The notes: a model not told the origin generated them from the sequence alone. Positions 19,421 to 29,400 are shown, numbered from the stretch's first letter. The stretch is 64,000 bases of DNA from JAGWBJ01 sp964291465 (GCA_964291465.2 OZ219943.1:90717-154716); one strand, 5' to 3'. Translations and numbers: made by a program.

Positions 19421-19506
19421 TAGGGCCCATCCGGCCCCACCCGCAGACAACCGGGCCCAATATCCCATGGCCGGAATCCGGCCGGTGCCTGGAATGAGGA
19501 CGTTCA

Positions 19507-20259
19507 GTGTCGTCGACCGTCGAGGGCCCCTGGTGGAGGTTGTTCTCGGCGATCGATGGCGTCACGGTCATCCACGTCGATGCGGCCTCCAATGCCGCCA
19601 ACGAATCCGCGGCAGTCCAATGGCTTGACCGGGAGGAGACGTCTCGCCTCGACAGGTTTCGATTTCCCGGCGCCGGACGGAGATTCGCCTTATGCAGGTC
19701 GGCCCTGAGGGCAGTCCTCTCGTCCTCATTGGAATGTCGCAATCGCCAGCTTTCCTTCCCGGTCCGAGCTCACGGCAAGCCCTTTGCCACGGTATGCGGA
19801 AGGCCCGTCCCCGTAGACCTCAGTGTGAGCCACAGCGGCAGCCACGGTCTGATCGCCATCTCCCAAAATGGCCAAGTGGGTGTGGACGTGGAGGAACGGG
19901 CGCCTCGCCGGCACCTTAAGGGCCTGATAGAGACCGTCATGGGTCCGGAGGAGAGGGCCGAGCTGTTCGCGCTAAGCGGGACAGCGCAGCTCCACCAGTT
20001 TTTCCGGATCTGGACCTTCAAGGAGGCGCTATTGAAGGCATCGGGAATAGGCCTCTATGCCGACATGTCCCGGTTGCAGGTGCCACTGGAGCTACGCCGT
20101 GGTGGGACGAGCTCACTCTACCGGTTTCCAGATTCGCCCTCCGTCACCTGGGGGCTGTTGGACCTGGGCAACGATGACTTCGCCGCGGCCCTGGCGTGGG
20201 GAGACCAACTCGAATGGCAGACCCTGCCGGGGCGGCGGGAACACGTAAGGGTCCTCTGA
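19507..20259 (+). CDS. Sfp-type 4'-phosphopantetheinyl transferase
   Basis: 250 residues. The core motifs are VGVDVEE (Mg-binding Asp127, Glu129) and FRIWTFKEALLKASG (Trp169, Lys172, Glu173, Ala174), preceded by the SVSHSG CoA-binding segment at about 107-112. It transfers phosphopantetheine from CoA to carrier proteins and presumably activates the PKS ACP and the adjacent free-standing ACP. GTG start. It lies 86 bases after the ACP and five bases before the hydrolase, consistent with one transcript. Confidence 0.9.
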   Translation: MSSTVEGPWWRLFSAIDGVTVIHVDAASNAANESAAVQWLDREETSRLDRFRFPGAGRRFALCRSALRAVLSSSLECRNRQLSFPVRAHGKPFATVCGRPVPVDLSVSHSGSHGLIAISQNGQVGVDVEERAPRRHLKGLIETVMGPEERAELFALSGTAQLHQFFRIWTFKEALLKASGIGLYADMSRLQVPLELRRGGTSSLYRFPDSPSVTWGLLDLGNDDFAAALAWGDQLEWQTLPGRREHVRVL

Positions 20260-20263
20260 AGAG

Positions 20264-21190
20264 ATGAAGGAACCGTCAACCGACACAGGGCTCGTTTGGA
20301 TTTTGCCGGAGCCCCAGTCCGTCGACGAGGTCCCCGTGGACGACGAAACGGGGATCGTTCTTCGGCGTCATGGAAACCCATCCGGTCCCCGGCTGATTCT
20401 GAGCCACGGCAACGGCCTCGCCATCGACCTCTATATGCCGTTCTGGTCCCTCTTGGCCGACGAGTTCGACCTCGTGCTCTACGACCTCAGAAACCACGGT
20501 TGGAATACGGTAACTCCCCTCGACCAACACAACATCCCCACGCTGGTACGCGACCACGACATCCTGATCGACGCCATCTTTCGCATCTACGGAGACAAGC
20601 CGACCTTCGGGGTATTCCATTCGGTGTCGGGGCTTGTGTCCCTGTTGTCCGCCGCCAAGGGTGCGCGGTACTCCGGCCTGGTGTTGTACGACCCGCCCCT
20701 GTGCAAACCGGGGGCCAGCTATGCCCACTTCGAGGCCGCCGCCATGAGGGCAGCGGCGGCGGCGAGACGCAGGACGACATCCTTCGAGTCCCCCACGCAG
20801 TTCGCCGAGCTTCTGCAATACCTGCCCATGTTTCAGCGGGCCGTCCCAGGTGTCATGGACCTTGTTGCCCGCACCACCCTCAGGGTCAACCCCGAGCGCC
20901 TGGATTTCAATCTGCGATGCCCCCGGGAATATGAGGCCCAGATAATCGACTACGCGAGTGCGTTCGCCGTGCTAGTGGACTTTGCAAGCCTCCATTGCCC
21001 GGTCAAGGTCATAGGGGCAGACCCAACCCTTCCCTATTCGTATCTGCCCACCCTCGACCTAAGCGAGATTGTGGAGGTCGACTACGATTTCCTTCCCGAG
21101 ACGACCCACTTCCTCCCTGTGGAGAAGCCGGATGAGTGCGCCTCCAGCCTCAGACAGTTTCTCCAGTCCATCTCGTCCCGCACACCATAG
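20264..21190 (+). CDS. Alpha/beta hydrolase, possible type II thioesterase of the PKS locus
   Basis: 308 residues with a canonical alpha/beta hydrolase order: LILSHGNG oxyanion region, VLYDLRNHG after strand 4, nucleophile elbow FHSVSG (Ser120 in an H-S-x-S variant of G-x-S-x-G), a mobile cap rich in Ala/Arg, GADPTLPYS as candidate acid region and TTHFLPVEKP as the catalytic His region. No signal peptide. As the third gene after ACP and PPTase, and with no thioesterase in the PKS itself, a release or editing role is plausible but inferred. Confidence 0.8.
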   Translation: MKEPSTDTGLVWILPEPQSVDEVPVDDETGIVLRRHGNPSGPRLILSHGNGLAIDLYMPFWSLLADEFDLVLYDLRNHGWNTVTPLDQHNIPTLVRDHDILIDAIFRIYGDKPTFGVFHSVSGLVSLLSAAKGARYSGLVLYDPPLCKPGASYAHFEAAAMRAAAAARRRTTSFESPTQFAELLQYLPMFQRAVPGVMDLVARTTLRVNPERLDFNLRCPREYEAQIIDYASAFAVLVDFASLHCPVKVIGADPTLPYSYLPTLDLSEIVEVDYDFLPETTHFLPVEKPDECASSLRQFLQSISSRTP

Positions 21191-21206
21191 CACCCCTTGG
21201 CCCGCG

Positions 21207-21223
21207 TGAGGGTTGAACCCTCA
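21207..21223. terminator. Inverted repeat after the PKS-accessory operon
   Basis: TGAGGGTT pairs with AACCCTCA across one base, effectively a six-base-pair stem with a five-base loop, 16 bases after the hydrolase stop. No T tract follows, so it is at most a weak or factor-dependent terminator between convergent genes. Confidence 0.35.
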
Positions 21224-21294
21224 GGCGGTCGGGGGACCCGCACTGCAGATCGACCGCAGCCTGCTACCCTCCATGCAAAGTCCAAGCTACGGCC

Positions 21295-21639
21295 TCATAT
21301 CTGCCGTGTGCCCTCCGACGGGGGACCAACTTGGGCCTCCAAGTCGCTCTCGCGGTCGCGACCGGGGGCTTCGAACCGAGCGATGGGGATTGCTGGCAGC
21401 GTGGTGATGTGCACCCCTGCGGCGACGCCCAGATCCAACGAAAAGCGGGCGATACCGGCGTTGTCCGACGACTCGACGATGGCGACGAAGTCGTAGTTGC
21501 CGAGCACTCCATACAGACCCAGTATCTGGGTATCGGCAGTCCTGATCTCGCTCTCGGCCCGGAGGATACGCTCCGGGTCGACCGTCATCCTCTCGCGGCC
21601 CTCGGGCGTTAGAGTCATCAACAGTATGTACCTTGCCAT
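21295..21639 (-). CDS. GYD-domain protein
   Basis: 114-residue ferredoxin-like alpha/beta protein starting MARYILLMTLTPEG, with the LGLYGVLGNYDFVAIVES core that names the GYD family and a terminal TTLPAIPIARF strand. The function of the family is unknown; members are small, soluble and dimeric-looking. ATG at 21639 is preferred over an in-frame TTG at 21642 because GGGAGG lies six bases upstream of the ATG. It converges with the PKS-accessory operon. Confidence 0.75.
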   Translation of the reverse strand: MARYILLMTLTPEGRERMTVDPERILRAESEIRTADTQILGLYGVLGNYDFVAIVESSDNAGIARFSLDLGVAAGVHITTLPAIPIARFEAPGRDRESDLEAQVGPPSEGTRQI

Positions 21640-21850
21640 CAATCGCCTCCCAGTCAGGGTCTTGACGCCGAGGATTACGGCTACATATTAGAGGAGCGTC
21701 AGCGACAAGTCCACCTGACTCGGAGATGGGGCATTCTGCCCCTCAGAATCCCGCTGCCCTGGTGGCGTCTATCTCCATCTGCCTCCACTGGCCTATACTG
21801 GATTTCAGGGGTTGTGCGACCCCTTGTTCAATTCCTGGAAGGGAATGGCA

Positions 21851-22294
21851 ATGCCCGATTTGCGGGTCAGCTCCAACGTAACGCTGCGACGCCCTCCCGA
21901 TGAGGTCTTCGACTTCTTCTCGAAGGCGGAGAACCTTGAGCTGCTGACGCCGCGTTGGTTGCATTTTTCCATCCTGACCCCCCGGCCCATCGAGATGAAG
22001 CTGGGGGCCACGATCGAGTACAGGATAAGGCTTCACGGAATACCCGTAACGTGGGTGAGCGAGATCACTGGGTGGGAACCGCCCTTTTGGTTCGAGGATA
22101 CGCAGGTCCGCGGTCCTTACCGGAAGTGGGTGCATCGCCACTCTTTCGAGGGCATATCGGAGGGGACTCTGGCCGCCGACGAGGTGTGGTACAGGGTCCC
22201 GGGGGGCGCGGTAGTCAACAGGCTGTTTGTGGCTGGCGAGCTGAAGAGAATTTTCGACTATCGTAAGGCGAAGCTGCTCGAGCTGTTATCGTAA
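21851..22294 (+). CDS. SRPBCC (START-like) ligand-binding domain protein
   Basis: 147-residue helix-grip protein of the polyketide cyclase/SRPBCC superfamily: VTLRRPPDEVFDFFSKAENL at the N terminus (strand, then helix with DEVFxFF and N-L), a central beta sheet, and a long C-terminal helix (FDYRKAKLLELLS). Such proteins bind hydrophobic ligands; no catalytic residues are recognisable. ATG at 21851 has GGAAGGGA six bases upstream; an ATG at 21845 and a TTG at 21812 are in frame but worse placed. Confidence 0.75.
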   Translation: MPDLRVSSNVTLRRPPDEVFDFFSKAENLELLTPRWLHFSILTPRPIEMKLGATIEYRIRLHGIPVTWVSEITGWEPPFWFEDTQVRGPYRKWVHRHSFEGISEGTLAADEVWYRVPGGAVVNRLFVAGELKRIFDYRKAKLLELLS

Positions 22295-22542
22295 GGCGGC
22301 GACTCTACGATAGCCTCCCCAGCTTTCCGGAGGGGCTGTGCAGCGTCTAGTGGTCTAGGCATCCAACCCTGGGCTGGGACCACCGAGCCCATATGTGCCC
22401 AAAGCCATCGATGTTGGGGTAGGCCAGTGAATGACCCCAACCAGCTAGCTCCGTCCCGAAGAGATGTCCAGTGCCATATTTCTGCAACATTTGACCTCTA
22501 TCGTGAGCAGTGTCACCAATGCTTCACGAAGGAGGAAGGGAG
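22295..22542. other. Intergenic, 248 bases, upstream of three-domain lipoprotein
   Basis: Contains no recognisable gene. A 12-base word (TATCGTAAGGCG) near its left edge repeats one at 22260 inside the SRPBCC gene end. A strong AAGGAGG precedes the lipoprotein ATG. No clear promoter hexamers were found. Confidence 0.3.
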
Positions 22543-23985
22543 ATGATCAAGAGGCTGATGACGAAGACGTTCCTGATCGGGTCGGTGCTGGCGGCCCTGC
22601 TTAGCCTAGGCGTACTGATCGGCTGCACGGGCAACAACGAAGGCGGAGAAGGACCAGAGTCCGGCCGTGCAACGGCAGGCCAGGAGGTCTCCGAGGGGGG
22701 AGGCGGTGAGTCGGGCGCTGAGCATGCGGGTGCGGGAGAGGGTACTGAGGGCGGCGGTAAAGGAGCCGGAGGCGAAGGCGGCAGTGAAGAGGGCAGCAGC
22801 GCCAATCAGCTGGCGCCGGATGAGACCCTCGACATGGTCCGCAGCGGCGCCCGGCTCATAATGAGCTACGACGCCGCGAGCAACTCCTTCACGGGCACCG
22901 TGGAGAACACGACCAACAACGTCCTGACCCAGGTCAGGATCGAGGTGCACCTGTCGGACGGGACCGAGCTCGGACCGACGACTCCGATAGACCTGGCGCC
23001 AGGCGAAAAGGCGACAGTGAACCTGCCCTCGACGCAGCCATCCTTCGCCGGATGGGTAGCCCATGCCGAGGTTGGCGGAGGCGAGGGTGGCGAATCGGCT
23101 GGTGAAGGTGGCGGTGGCGAGAGTGGCCCGGATGGCCCCGAGGGCACGGAAAGCGGCGGCATAGGCGCGGAGGCGGGTGAAGCCGCGATGTCCAGCCCCA
23201 TTACCCCTCTGGGACAGACCTGGGAGGGCAACCTCGGCGGGCTGGCGGTCTTCGCCCGGTACGATGCGGCGACCCAGTCCGTCCAATCAACAGTACAGAA
23301 CACCCTCTCGCAGGTGCTCTGCTACGTGCAGGCCGAGCCTCACCTGAAGTCCGGGACGAGAACGGTAGGCGAACTTGGCCCCGACGTGCTGGGGCATCTG
23401 AGCCCCGGCCAGCAAGCAATCTCCAGCGTGTCCGTCGCCAGTGAACCGAGCCTGGCAGGAGTCTCCTTCGACGGATACGTGGTCCATCTGGAGGTATTCG
23501 ACTGCGGCGGCACCGGCCCCGTGCCTCACACGGGAGGCGAAGGCGCTGAAGGCGGCGGAGGCGAAGGCGGCAGTGAAGAGGGCAGCGGCGCCATGCTGGC
23601 GCCGGATGAGACCTTCGACATGGTCGGCAACGGCGCCCGGCTGATCATGAGCTACGACGCACCGAGCAACTCGTTCAAAGGCACGGTGGAGAACACTACC
23701 AACAACCTTCTGATACGGGTCAGGATCGAGGTGCACCTGTCCAACGAGACCGAGCTCGGTCCCACGACCCCGGTGGATATGGCCCCGGGCCAGGTGTTGC
23801 AGGTCAACCTGCCCTCGACCCAGGCGCCATTCACCGGATGGGTAGCCCATGCCGAGGTCGGCGGAGGCGAAGGTGGTGGCGGGGAGTCCGTTGGTGAGCA
23901 TGGCGGCGGCGGGGAGTCCGGCGGCGAACACGGCTCTGGCAGCGGGGAGCATGGCACCGGCGGCGAGCGGCCCGGAGGTAGATAG
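22543..23985 (+). CDS. Lipoprotein with three related beta domains and Gly/Glu-rich linkers
   Basis: 480 residues from ATG 22543 (AAGGAGG upstream; the in-frame ATG at 22519 is less likely). Lipobox LIGC, Cys28. Three homologous domains of about 90-105 residues follow low-complexity linkers rich in Gly, Glu and Ser. Domains 1 and 3 are nearly identical (LAPDETLDMV, ARLIMSYDA, GTVENTTNN, VRIEVHLS, ELGPTTP, GWVAHAEVGG). Domain 2 is a divergent copy with the same order (FARYDAATQS, STVQNTLSQVL). The pattern of FxGxVENT strands and E-L-GP resembles FxLYD-type extracellular beta domains (inference). It sits directly upstream of a two-component system, suggesting an envelope sensor or target protein. 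Confidence 0.7.
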   Translation: MIKRLMTKTFLIGSVLAALLSLGVLIGCTGNNEGGEGPESGRATAGQEVSEGGGGESGAEHAGAGEGTEGGGKGAGGEGGSEEGSSANQLAPDETLDMVRSGARLIMSYDAASNSFTGTVENTTNNVLTQVRIEVHLSDGTELGPTTPIDLAPGEKATVNLPSTQPSFAGWVAHAEVGGGEGGESAGEGGGGESGPDGPEGTESGGIGAEAGEAAMSSPITPLGQTWEGNLGGLAVFARYDAATQSVQSTVQNTLSQVLCYVQAEPHLKSGTRTVGELGPDVLGHLSPGQQAISSVSVASEPSLAGVSFDGYVVHLEVFDCGGTGPVPHTGGEGAEGGGGEGGSEEGSGAMLAPDETFDMVGNGARLIMSYDAPSNSFKGTVENTTNNLLIRVRIEVHLSNETELGPTTPVDMAPGQVLQVNLPSTQAPFTGWVAHAEVGGGEGGGGESVGEHGGGGESGGEHGSGSGEHGTGGERPGGR

Positions 23986-24045
23986 AGCCAACGGGAGACG
24001 GGAGAGGAGAGGTGTCAACTCCTCACGCCAGGTGAGATAATCGAA

Positions 24046-24097
24046 CCACCGGCTATCCGGTGGATGGGGGTGGCGTCTCTGGAGGGACGCCACCCCC
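24046..24097 (+). terminator. Two adjacent strong stem-loops between lipoprotein and response regulator
   Basis: The first hairpin is CCACCGG, loop CTAT, CCGGTGG (24046-24063). The second is a perfect 12-base-pair stem (24066-24077 with 24086-24097, GGGGGTGGCGTC and its complement) with an eight-base loop. No U tract follows. The arrangement would favour partial termination or 3'-end stabilisation of the lipoprotein mRNA relative to the two-component genes 26 bases downstream. Confidence 0.55.
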
Positions 24098-24122
24098 AAG
24101 ACGGCGCGCCAGAGGACCGGAG

Positions 24123-24800
24123 ATGAGCGGCACGGTACTGATAATCGAAGACGATACACGGATTGCGAACTGGGTCAAGGTGTACTTCGAGCGGGCGGGA
24201 TTCTCTCCTGAGGTTGCTCACGACGGCGAAACCGGTCTGGCCCTGGCCCGCGACCTGGCCCCGGACCTGATAATCCTAGATCTGATGCTTCCCCGTCTCG
24301 ATGGGATGGAGCTGTGCAGAATCCTGCGCCGGGAGTCCGACGTTCCGATAATCATGCTGACGGCCAGGGAAGCCCCCACCGAGAGAATCTCCGGCCTGGA
24401 CAGCGGGGCCGACGATTACGTCGTCAAGCCCTTCGACCCTGATGAGGTCATTGCCCGGGCGCAAGCCTTGCTGCGCCGGGTCAAGGACAGGGTCCAGCGG
24501 GTCCTGACACACGGCAACATAACGTTGAACGAGACCACCGGGGTCGTGATAGTCGATGAGGAGCCCGTGCCGCTGAGCCAGGCGCAGCTTGCCCTGCTGT
24601 CAACGTTCATGCGTCATCCCAACCAGGTGCTCACCCGCGACCAGCTGATCTCCTTGACCTTCCACGATGAATTCGACGGGTTGGACCGGGCCATCGACAG
24701 CCAGGTCGCGCGACTGAGAAAGCAGATCGACAGGTACGGCAACCAGCCTATTCAGACGGTTTACGGCATCGGATACAGGTTCGCGGTGGAGAACGAGTGA
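24123..24800 (+). CDS. OmpR/PhoB-family response regulator
   Basis: 225 residues. Receiver domain 1-120: acidic pocket Asp10/Asp11, phosphoacceptor Asp53 in LIILDLMLPRLDG, then the IIMLTA segment and VVKPFDP Lys. A C-terminal winged-helix DNA-binding domain (about 130-223) ends in QTVYGIGYRFAVE, the OmpR hallmark. ATG 24123 with GAGG seven bases upstream. Its stop overlaps the kinase start (TGATG), so the pair is translationally coupled. Targets are unknown; the adjacent lipoprotein gene is the first candidate. Confidence 0.92.
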   Translation: MSGTVLIIEDDTRIANWVKVYFERAGFSPEVAHDGETGLALARDLAPDLIILDLMLPRLDGMELCRILRRESDVPIIMLTAREAPTERISGLDSGADDYVVKPFDPDEVIARAQALLRRVKDRVQRVLTHGNITLNETTGVVIVDEEPVPLSQAQLALLSTFMRHPNQVLTRDQLISLTFHDEFDGLDRAIDSQVARLRKQIDRYGNQPIQTVYGIGYRFAVENE

Positions 24801-26205
24801 TGTCGCTGCGCTGGCGAATCATGGTGTCAACCGTCCTTGTCGTCGTCCTCACCGTCCTGACCAGCGTAGGCGTGGGCTACTATGCCACCCAGTCCCGTCT
24901 GGGAGTCTTCGTGGACCGGATAGGCAGCGACGAGGCGGTCCAACTGGCCCGGAATCTGACCAGGGAGTATACGGCCGTCGGCGGTTGGGCAACGGCGGAC
25001 GTGGTGCTCTCCGAGGCCGGATACGCCTACGGTGCAGCCCCGGAGCAGGAGCGGTCCGAGGGGAGAGAGGGAGAACACTCCGAGTCGCTTCACCATGACC
25101 AGGTTCGAGTCGTCATCATCGGAGCTGATGGACGTGTGGTCAGTGACAATCGGTCCGAGCTGCCGCCCGGGACCGCTGTGTCCGACCTGGATGGGCATCG
25201 CGAGACGGTCTTCGATTTGAGCTCGGACCTGCCCGTGGGACACGTCTACGTGGACGTGAACCAAGAACTGCTGTCCACCGAGTCTCGCGGGTTTCTCAGC
25301 ACGCTCCTGTACATCATTGTGGCTGGTGGAGCACTGACCGCCGGCGTCGCCATACTTCTGGCCCTGTGGCTGTCGAAACGGATCACGGCCCCGGTAACTG
25401 CCCTGACGGAAGCATCCCAGGCAATCGCCCAGGGGACACGACCAAGCTGCCGGTGGCGTCCTCGGACGAGCTGGGCCGCATGAGTGCCGCTTTCAACCAA
25501 ATGACATCCACCCTGGAGATGCAGCGCGAGCTGCGCCGGCGGCTGATAAACGACGTCTCACACGAGCTGAACACCCCGCTGAGCGTCATCAAGCTGGAGG
25601 CTATAGGCCTGCGCGACGGCCTGCAAACCCCCGATAGCGCCTCCGATCACATCATCCAGGAGGTGGACCGGCTGGGCGGCATCGTAACCGACCTGGACTG
25701 GCTTGCGGAGACCGACAGTGGTGAGTTGAGACTCTCCGTTGAAGCGACCCCAGTTAGGGGGCTGCTCACCAGTGAGGTGGACCGCTGGCAGCCTCAGTCT
25801 CAGGCACGGCAGATCGCACTCTCGTTGCAGATGTCCAGCGAGCTGCCGGACCTGCCCTTGGACCGGATGCGCATGAGCCAGGCGTTGGGGAACGTCATCA
25901 GCAACGCCATCACCTGCACCGAGGCCGGTGGAAGCATCGTCGTCAGAGGGCGGATGGAAGGCGAAGAGGAGTTGGCTATCTCGATCACCGACGACGGGAC
26001 CGGCATCGACGCTGCAGACCTTCCCCATGTCTTCGACCGCTTCTACCGCACCGATCGGTCTCGCAGCCAAGGGGTAGGTGGAACGGGCCTCGGACTGGCC
26101 ATAGCCAGGGCCATAGTCGAGGCGCATGGTGGCACGGTCGCACTGGCAAGCGACGGGCCTGGACAGGGTGTCATCGTGACGATCCGGCTTCCCCTGGACA
26201 AGTGA
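24800..26205 (+). pseudogene. Sensor histidine kinase, frameshifted in a G run between HAMP and HisKA
   Basis: Membrane sensor kinase partner of the upstream regulator. Frame one gives TM1 (about residues 8-30), a roughly 135-residue extracytoplasmic region, TM2 and a HAMP start (ITAPVTALTEASQAIAQG). Frame two gives the HAMP end (LPVASSDELGRMSAAFNQM), the H-box DVSHELNTPLS (His codon at 25561), and the ATP-binding domain with N-box GNVISNA, ITDDGTGID and VGGTGLGLAIAR. The frames join if GGGG at 25432-25435 is restored to five Gs, giving AIAQGDTTKLPV. ATG 24800 overlaps the regulator stop. True pseudogene, phase-variable site or homopolymer assembly error. Confidence 0.85.
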
Positions 26206-26414
26206 CGATAGTCGCCCTGGCGGCGGTGCTCGACCTTGACCGTTGGCCCCCGGCTAACCTCCGCGCCGTCCTCACGTTGCGCACACGTGTGATCCCCCAT
26301 GCGGATTGAGACCTGACCCAAGAAGGATGAACCCTCGTAAGAATAGCGAGGTGACTGCTCGCCGTGGCATATGCGCAGCCCGGCATGAGGTGTGGGGCGC
26401 CGCTGGCGGCGAGC
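26206..26414. other. Convergent intergenic region, 209 bases
   Basis: Lies between the 3' ends of the histidine kinase and the giant surface protein. No gene, clear terminator with T tract, or repeat is seen. Confidence 0.3.
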
Positions 26415-29400
26415 CTAAGCCCGCCGGCCGGTGGCGTGGACGATGCCGACGGCAATAGTGACGAGGGTCACTCCACCCAAGGCAACCATTAGGATGGCCC
26501 AGACCGGGACCCGGCCTCCCCGCTCGCCTCCTCGGGCGGCCCCAGGGGCAGGGGTGGATGGCGCGGGCTCCGCGGCCGCAGGGGCAGGGGTGGGCCGCGC
26601 GGCCTCCGTGGACGCCGAGACCAGCGTGGGTGCTGGGGTCGAGGCCGCCGTGGGCGCGGGTTTGGCCGTCGCCGAAGGCCCGGCCGTAGGGACCAGCGTG
26701 GGCGTGGGGGCCGCCGTCGCCGTCGGCGCGGGGAGCGGCGCGGGCCTGGCCATGGGAACCGCTGTGGGTGTGGACGTCGGGGCCAGAAGCGTCGGGGCCG
26801 GCGTAGCCACAGGCAGCGGTGTGGCCGTGGGCACCGGTACTGGCGTCGGCTTAGGCGTGGGCACGGGTGTGGGCACCGGAGTCGGAACCGCCGTGGGTTT
26901 GGGCGTCGCCGTGGGTATGGGTACAGCCTGCTGGACGGCCACCGCCGTGTAGGTGGAGAACCCTCCGGCCTCCCGGGTGAACGTGGCTATTATCTCGTAC
27001 CGGTCGGTGCCGGAGATAGCCTGCACAGTGACCGTGTCCGGCAGGAACACCTCTTTCTGCTCGTCCAGCTTGACGATGGTTATCTCCTTGCCCTCCACCA
27101 GCCGGCCCTCCACCCACGCCCGGCTCACCTCCATCCGCACGGTGCTATCCCCCAGGTCCGCGTTGTCCAGGTTCACCCGGGTGACCTGCACCGAGAAGGC
27201 CACGTCCGTACCGGGGTCCTCGACGAAGCCGTTCTCCCGGGCTTGGGAGGCCGCCAGGCTGAACACCGCCCCGGAGTCCGGAACCAGCTCCCTCGCGTCC
27301 TTGGCGAACCTTACCTCCAGGGCTGCGCCCTTGCCGGGCAGGGCGGAGAGCTCGACCTGGAACTGGGCATCGATCTCCGTGACATCCACTGGGCCGCCGG
27401 TGAGCAGCTCTACGCCGGGCTCGTTGGGCGTCAGCTCCAGGGTCATGCCGCTGAACACCACCTCCAGCTGCCCGTCCTTGGGCACCAGGTGGGCATTGCC
27501 CTTCACCATCAAGGTCTCGTCCATCTGGACGGCGGCCGCCCTGTTCCCCTCCTCGTCGGGGGCCGCGATGGTCACGTTGCCCAGGGTCAGAGCCTGGTCG
27601 ACATCGGATAGGTCGTCGTCGGAGTCGAGGCCGGCGGCCGAGACCGTCAGAATGAGGATACCCTTCTGGTCGCCGGGCTCGATGACGGCTTTGTCGACCT
27701 TCACGGTCACCCCGTCCGCCGCCCGGTCCAAGGCGTCCTCCAAAGCACGTTTCTGGTCAGCCGTCACGCCGGTCTCGGTGATGAAGGCCGAGGTCGCCGG
27801 CGCCGTGGCCGCGGTGGGGGTGGGCTCAGGTGTGGGCGTCGGGACGGGAGTAGGCGTAGGCGTAGGCGTAGGCGTGGGCGTGGGGGTGGGTGTCGGCTGG
27901 CGTGACGGAGCGCTGGCGCGCACACTGACCGTCACCAGCTTGTTCACGTCGCCAGCGCCGCCACCCGAGGCCCAGAAGCATATCCACTTCCTACCGCTGT
28001 CCAGCCGCCCGAAGCTCAGGGGCACGTCGTTGGTACCGTCGTTGAACTGGGTCTCCCCTTCGGTGTAGTCGTAGGCCCCGCTGGGCACAGAGGCGGCGCA
28101 CGCCAGCTTGCCCTCGGCGTCCTCGGGCGGCGGGCCGTAGGCCGTGTCCTCCTCGTCTCGGTCGTAGAGCTGGACCTTCCAGATGGTGTCGCTGGCCGGC
28201 TCCTGGTTGTCGGTGGCGCTGATGCGCGAGGTGACGCGGCTGCGGTTGCCCATGATCCTGACCACCCGGTTCAGGGCGATGCCGGTTACCTCCCGGGATG
28301 CCACGCCAACGTCGCCGTCCCCGTCGGTGCTCCAGAAGCAGATATGCTGGCCGTTCAGGGCCTCATCGTCCAGGTCGATGACTGTGCCCTCCCTGTAGTT
28401 CCTGGTGCTGCCGGGCACGGGGGCAACGCAGTCGGCGACGGCGTCCAGTAACTTGTACCGCATGGTGGTGCGGCCCGTCACGTCGTCACTGGCGCTGACG
28501 CGCTGTATGGTGCCTATGTCCGGGTCGTCGTCAGCTATGTCCACGTTGACGGCGGTGATGCTCACGGCCGGCGCCCGGATATTTTGTATCGCGACTGAGG
28601 AGGCGTTGCCCACATTGCCGATGAGGTCGCTGGTCCAGAAGCAGACGTACTTGCCGTTGTCGGCGGTCCGGGTGACGGTGACGTCGGTCCCCGGGGTGTA
28701 GGGCCTAGTCCCGGATGGGAGAGTCGCGCCGCAGGGAAAGTCCGCGGAGGCGTCCACGTCGGCAGCGTCGACGATCTTCCAGCGCCAGTTGGTCGCGCGG
28801 GCCTGGTCACCGGTCGCGGCCACGGCGCTAAAGACTCGCTCGACGGTGGAGATGTCCTGGCTCGGCGGGTTGGTCACGTCGATCTCGATGGGCATTACCT
28901 GGATCCTGGCGAGGGCAGCGGATACAGCCACCGTCGTCACTCGGCCTGGGTAGCTGTCGTCCTTGACGGCGAAGCAGACGAGATGCGCGTTGTCGTCGTT
29001 GGAGCGGAAAACGACCGACTGGCCCTCGGTGTAGGGCGTCAGGCCCGATATGGAGGCCACGCACTCTGTGTCCGATTTCACCAGCTTCCAACCCCAGACG
29101 GAGTCGCCGTCAAAGTTGTCCCGGGCGCCGACGGTGCGGGATGTGGCGTCACTCGTCTGGCTACCCGGTCCCCAGATGGTAATGGTCGGCGCACCCACTA
29201 CGTTGGTGATCCGCGATGACGCCTTCTTGACGATGTTGGGCGGCATGGCAGAGTCCCGGGCCCAGAAGCAGACGTACCCGTCGCCGGTCACCACCACCGG
29301 GGAATTGCCGGTGAACAGGGTGTTGGAGTAGCTGCCCGCATACATGCGGGTGTCCGAGTCCCCCGTGTCCAAGGCGGAGCAGCTGCTGGAACTCTGGATC

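Noticed and set aside
24066..24097. Classical rho-independent terminator
   Set aside because: The stem is excellent but no T tract follows on either strand; kept only as a stem-loop with possible partial termination.
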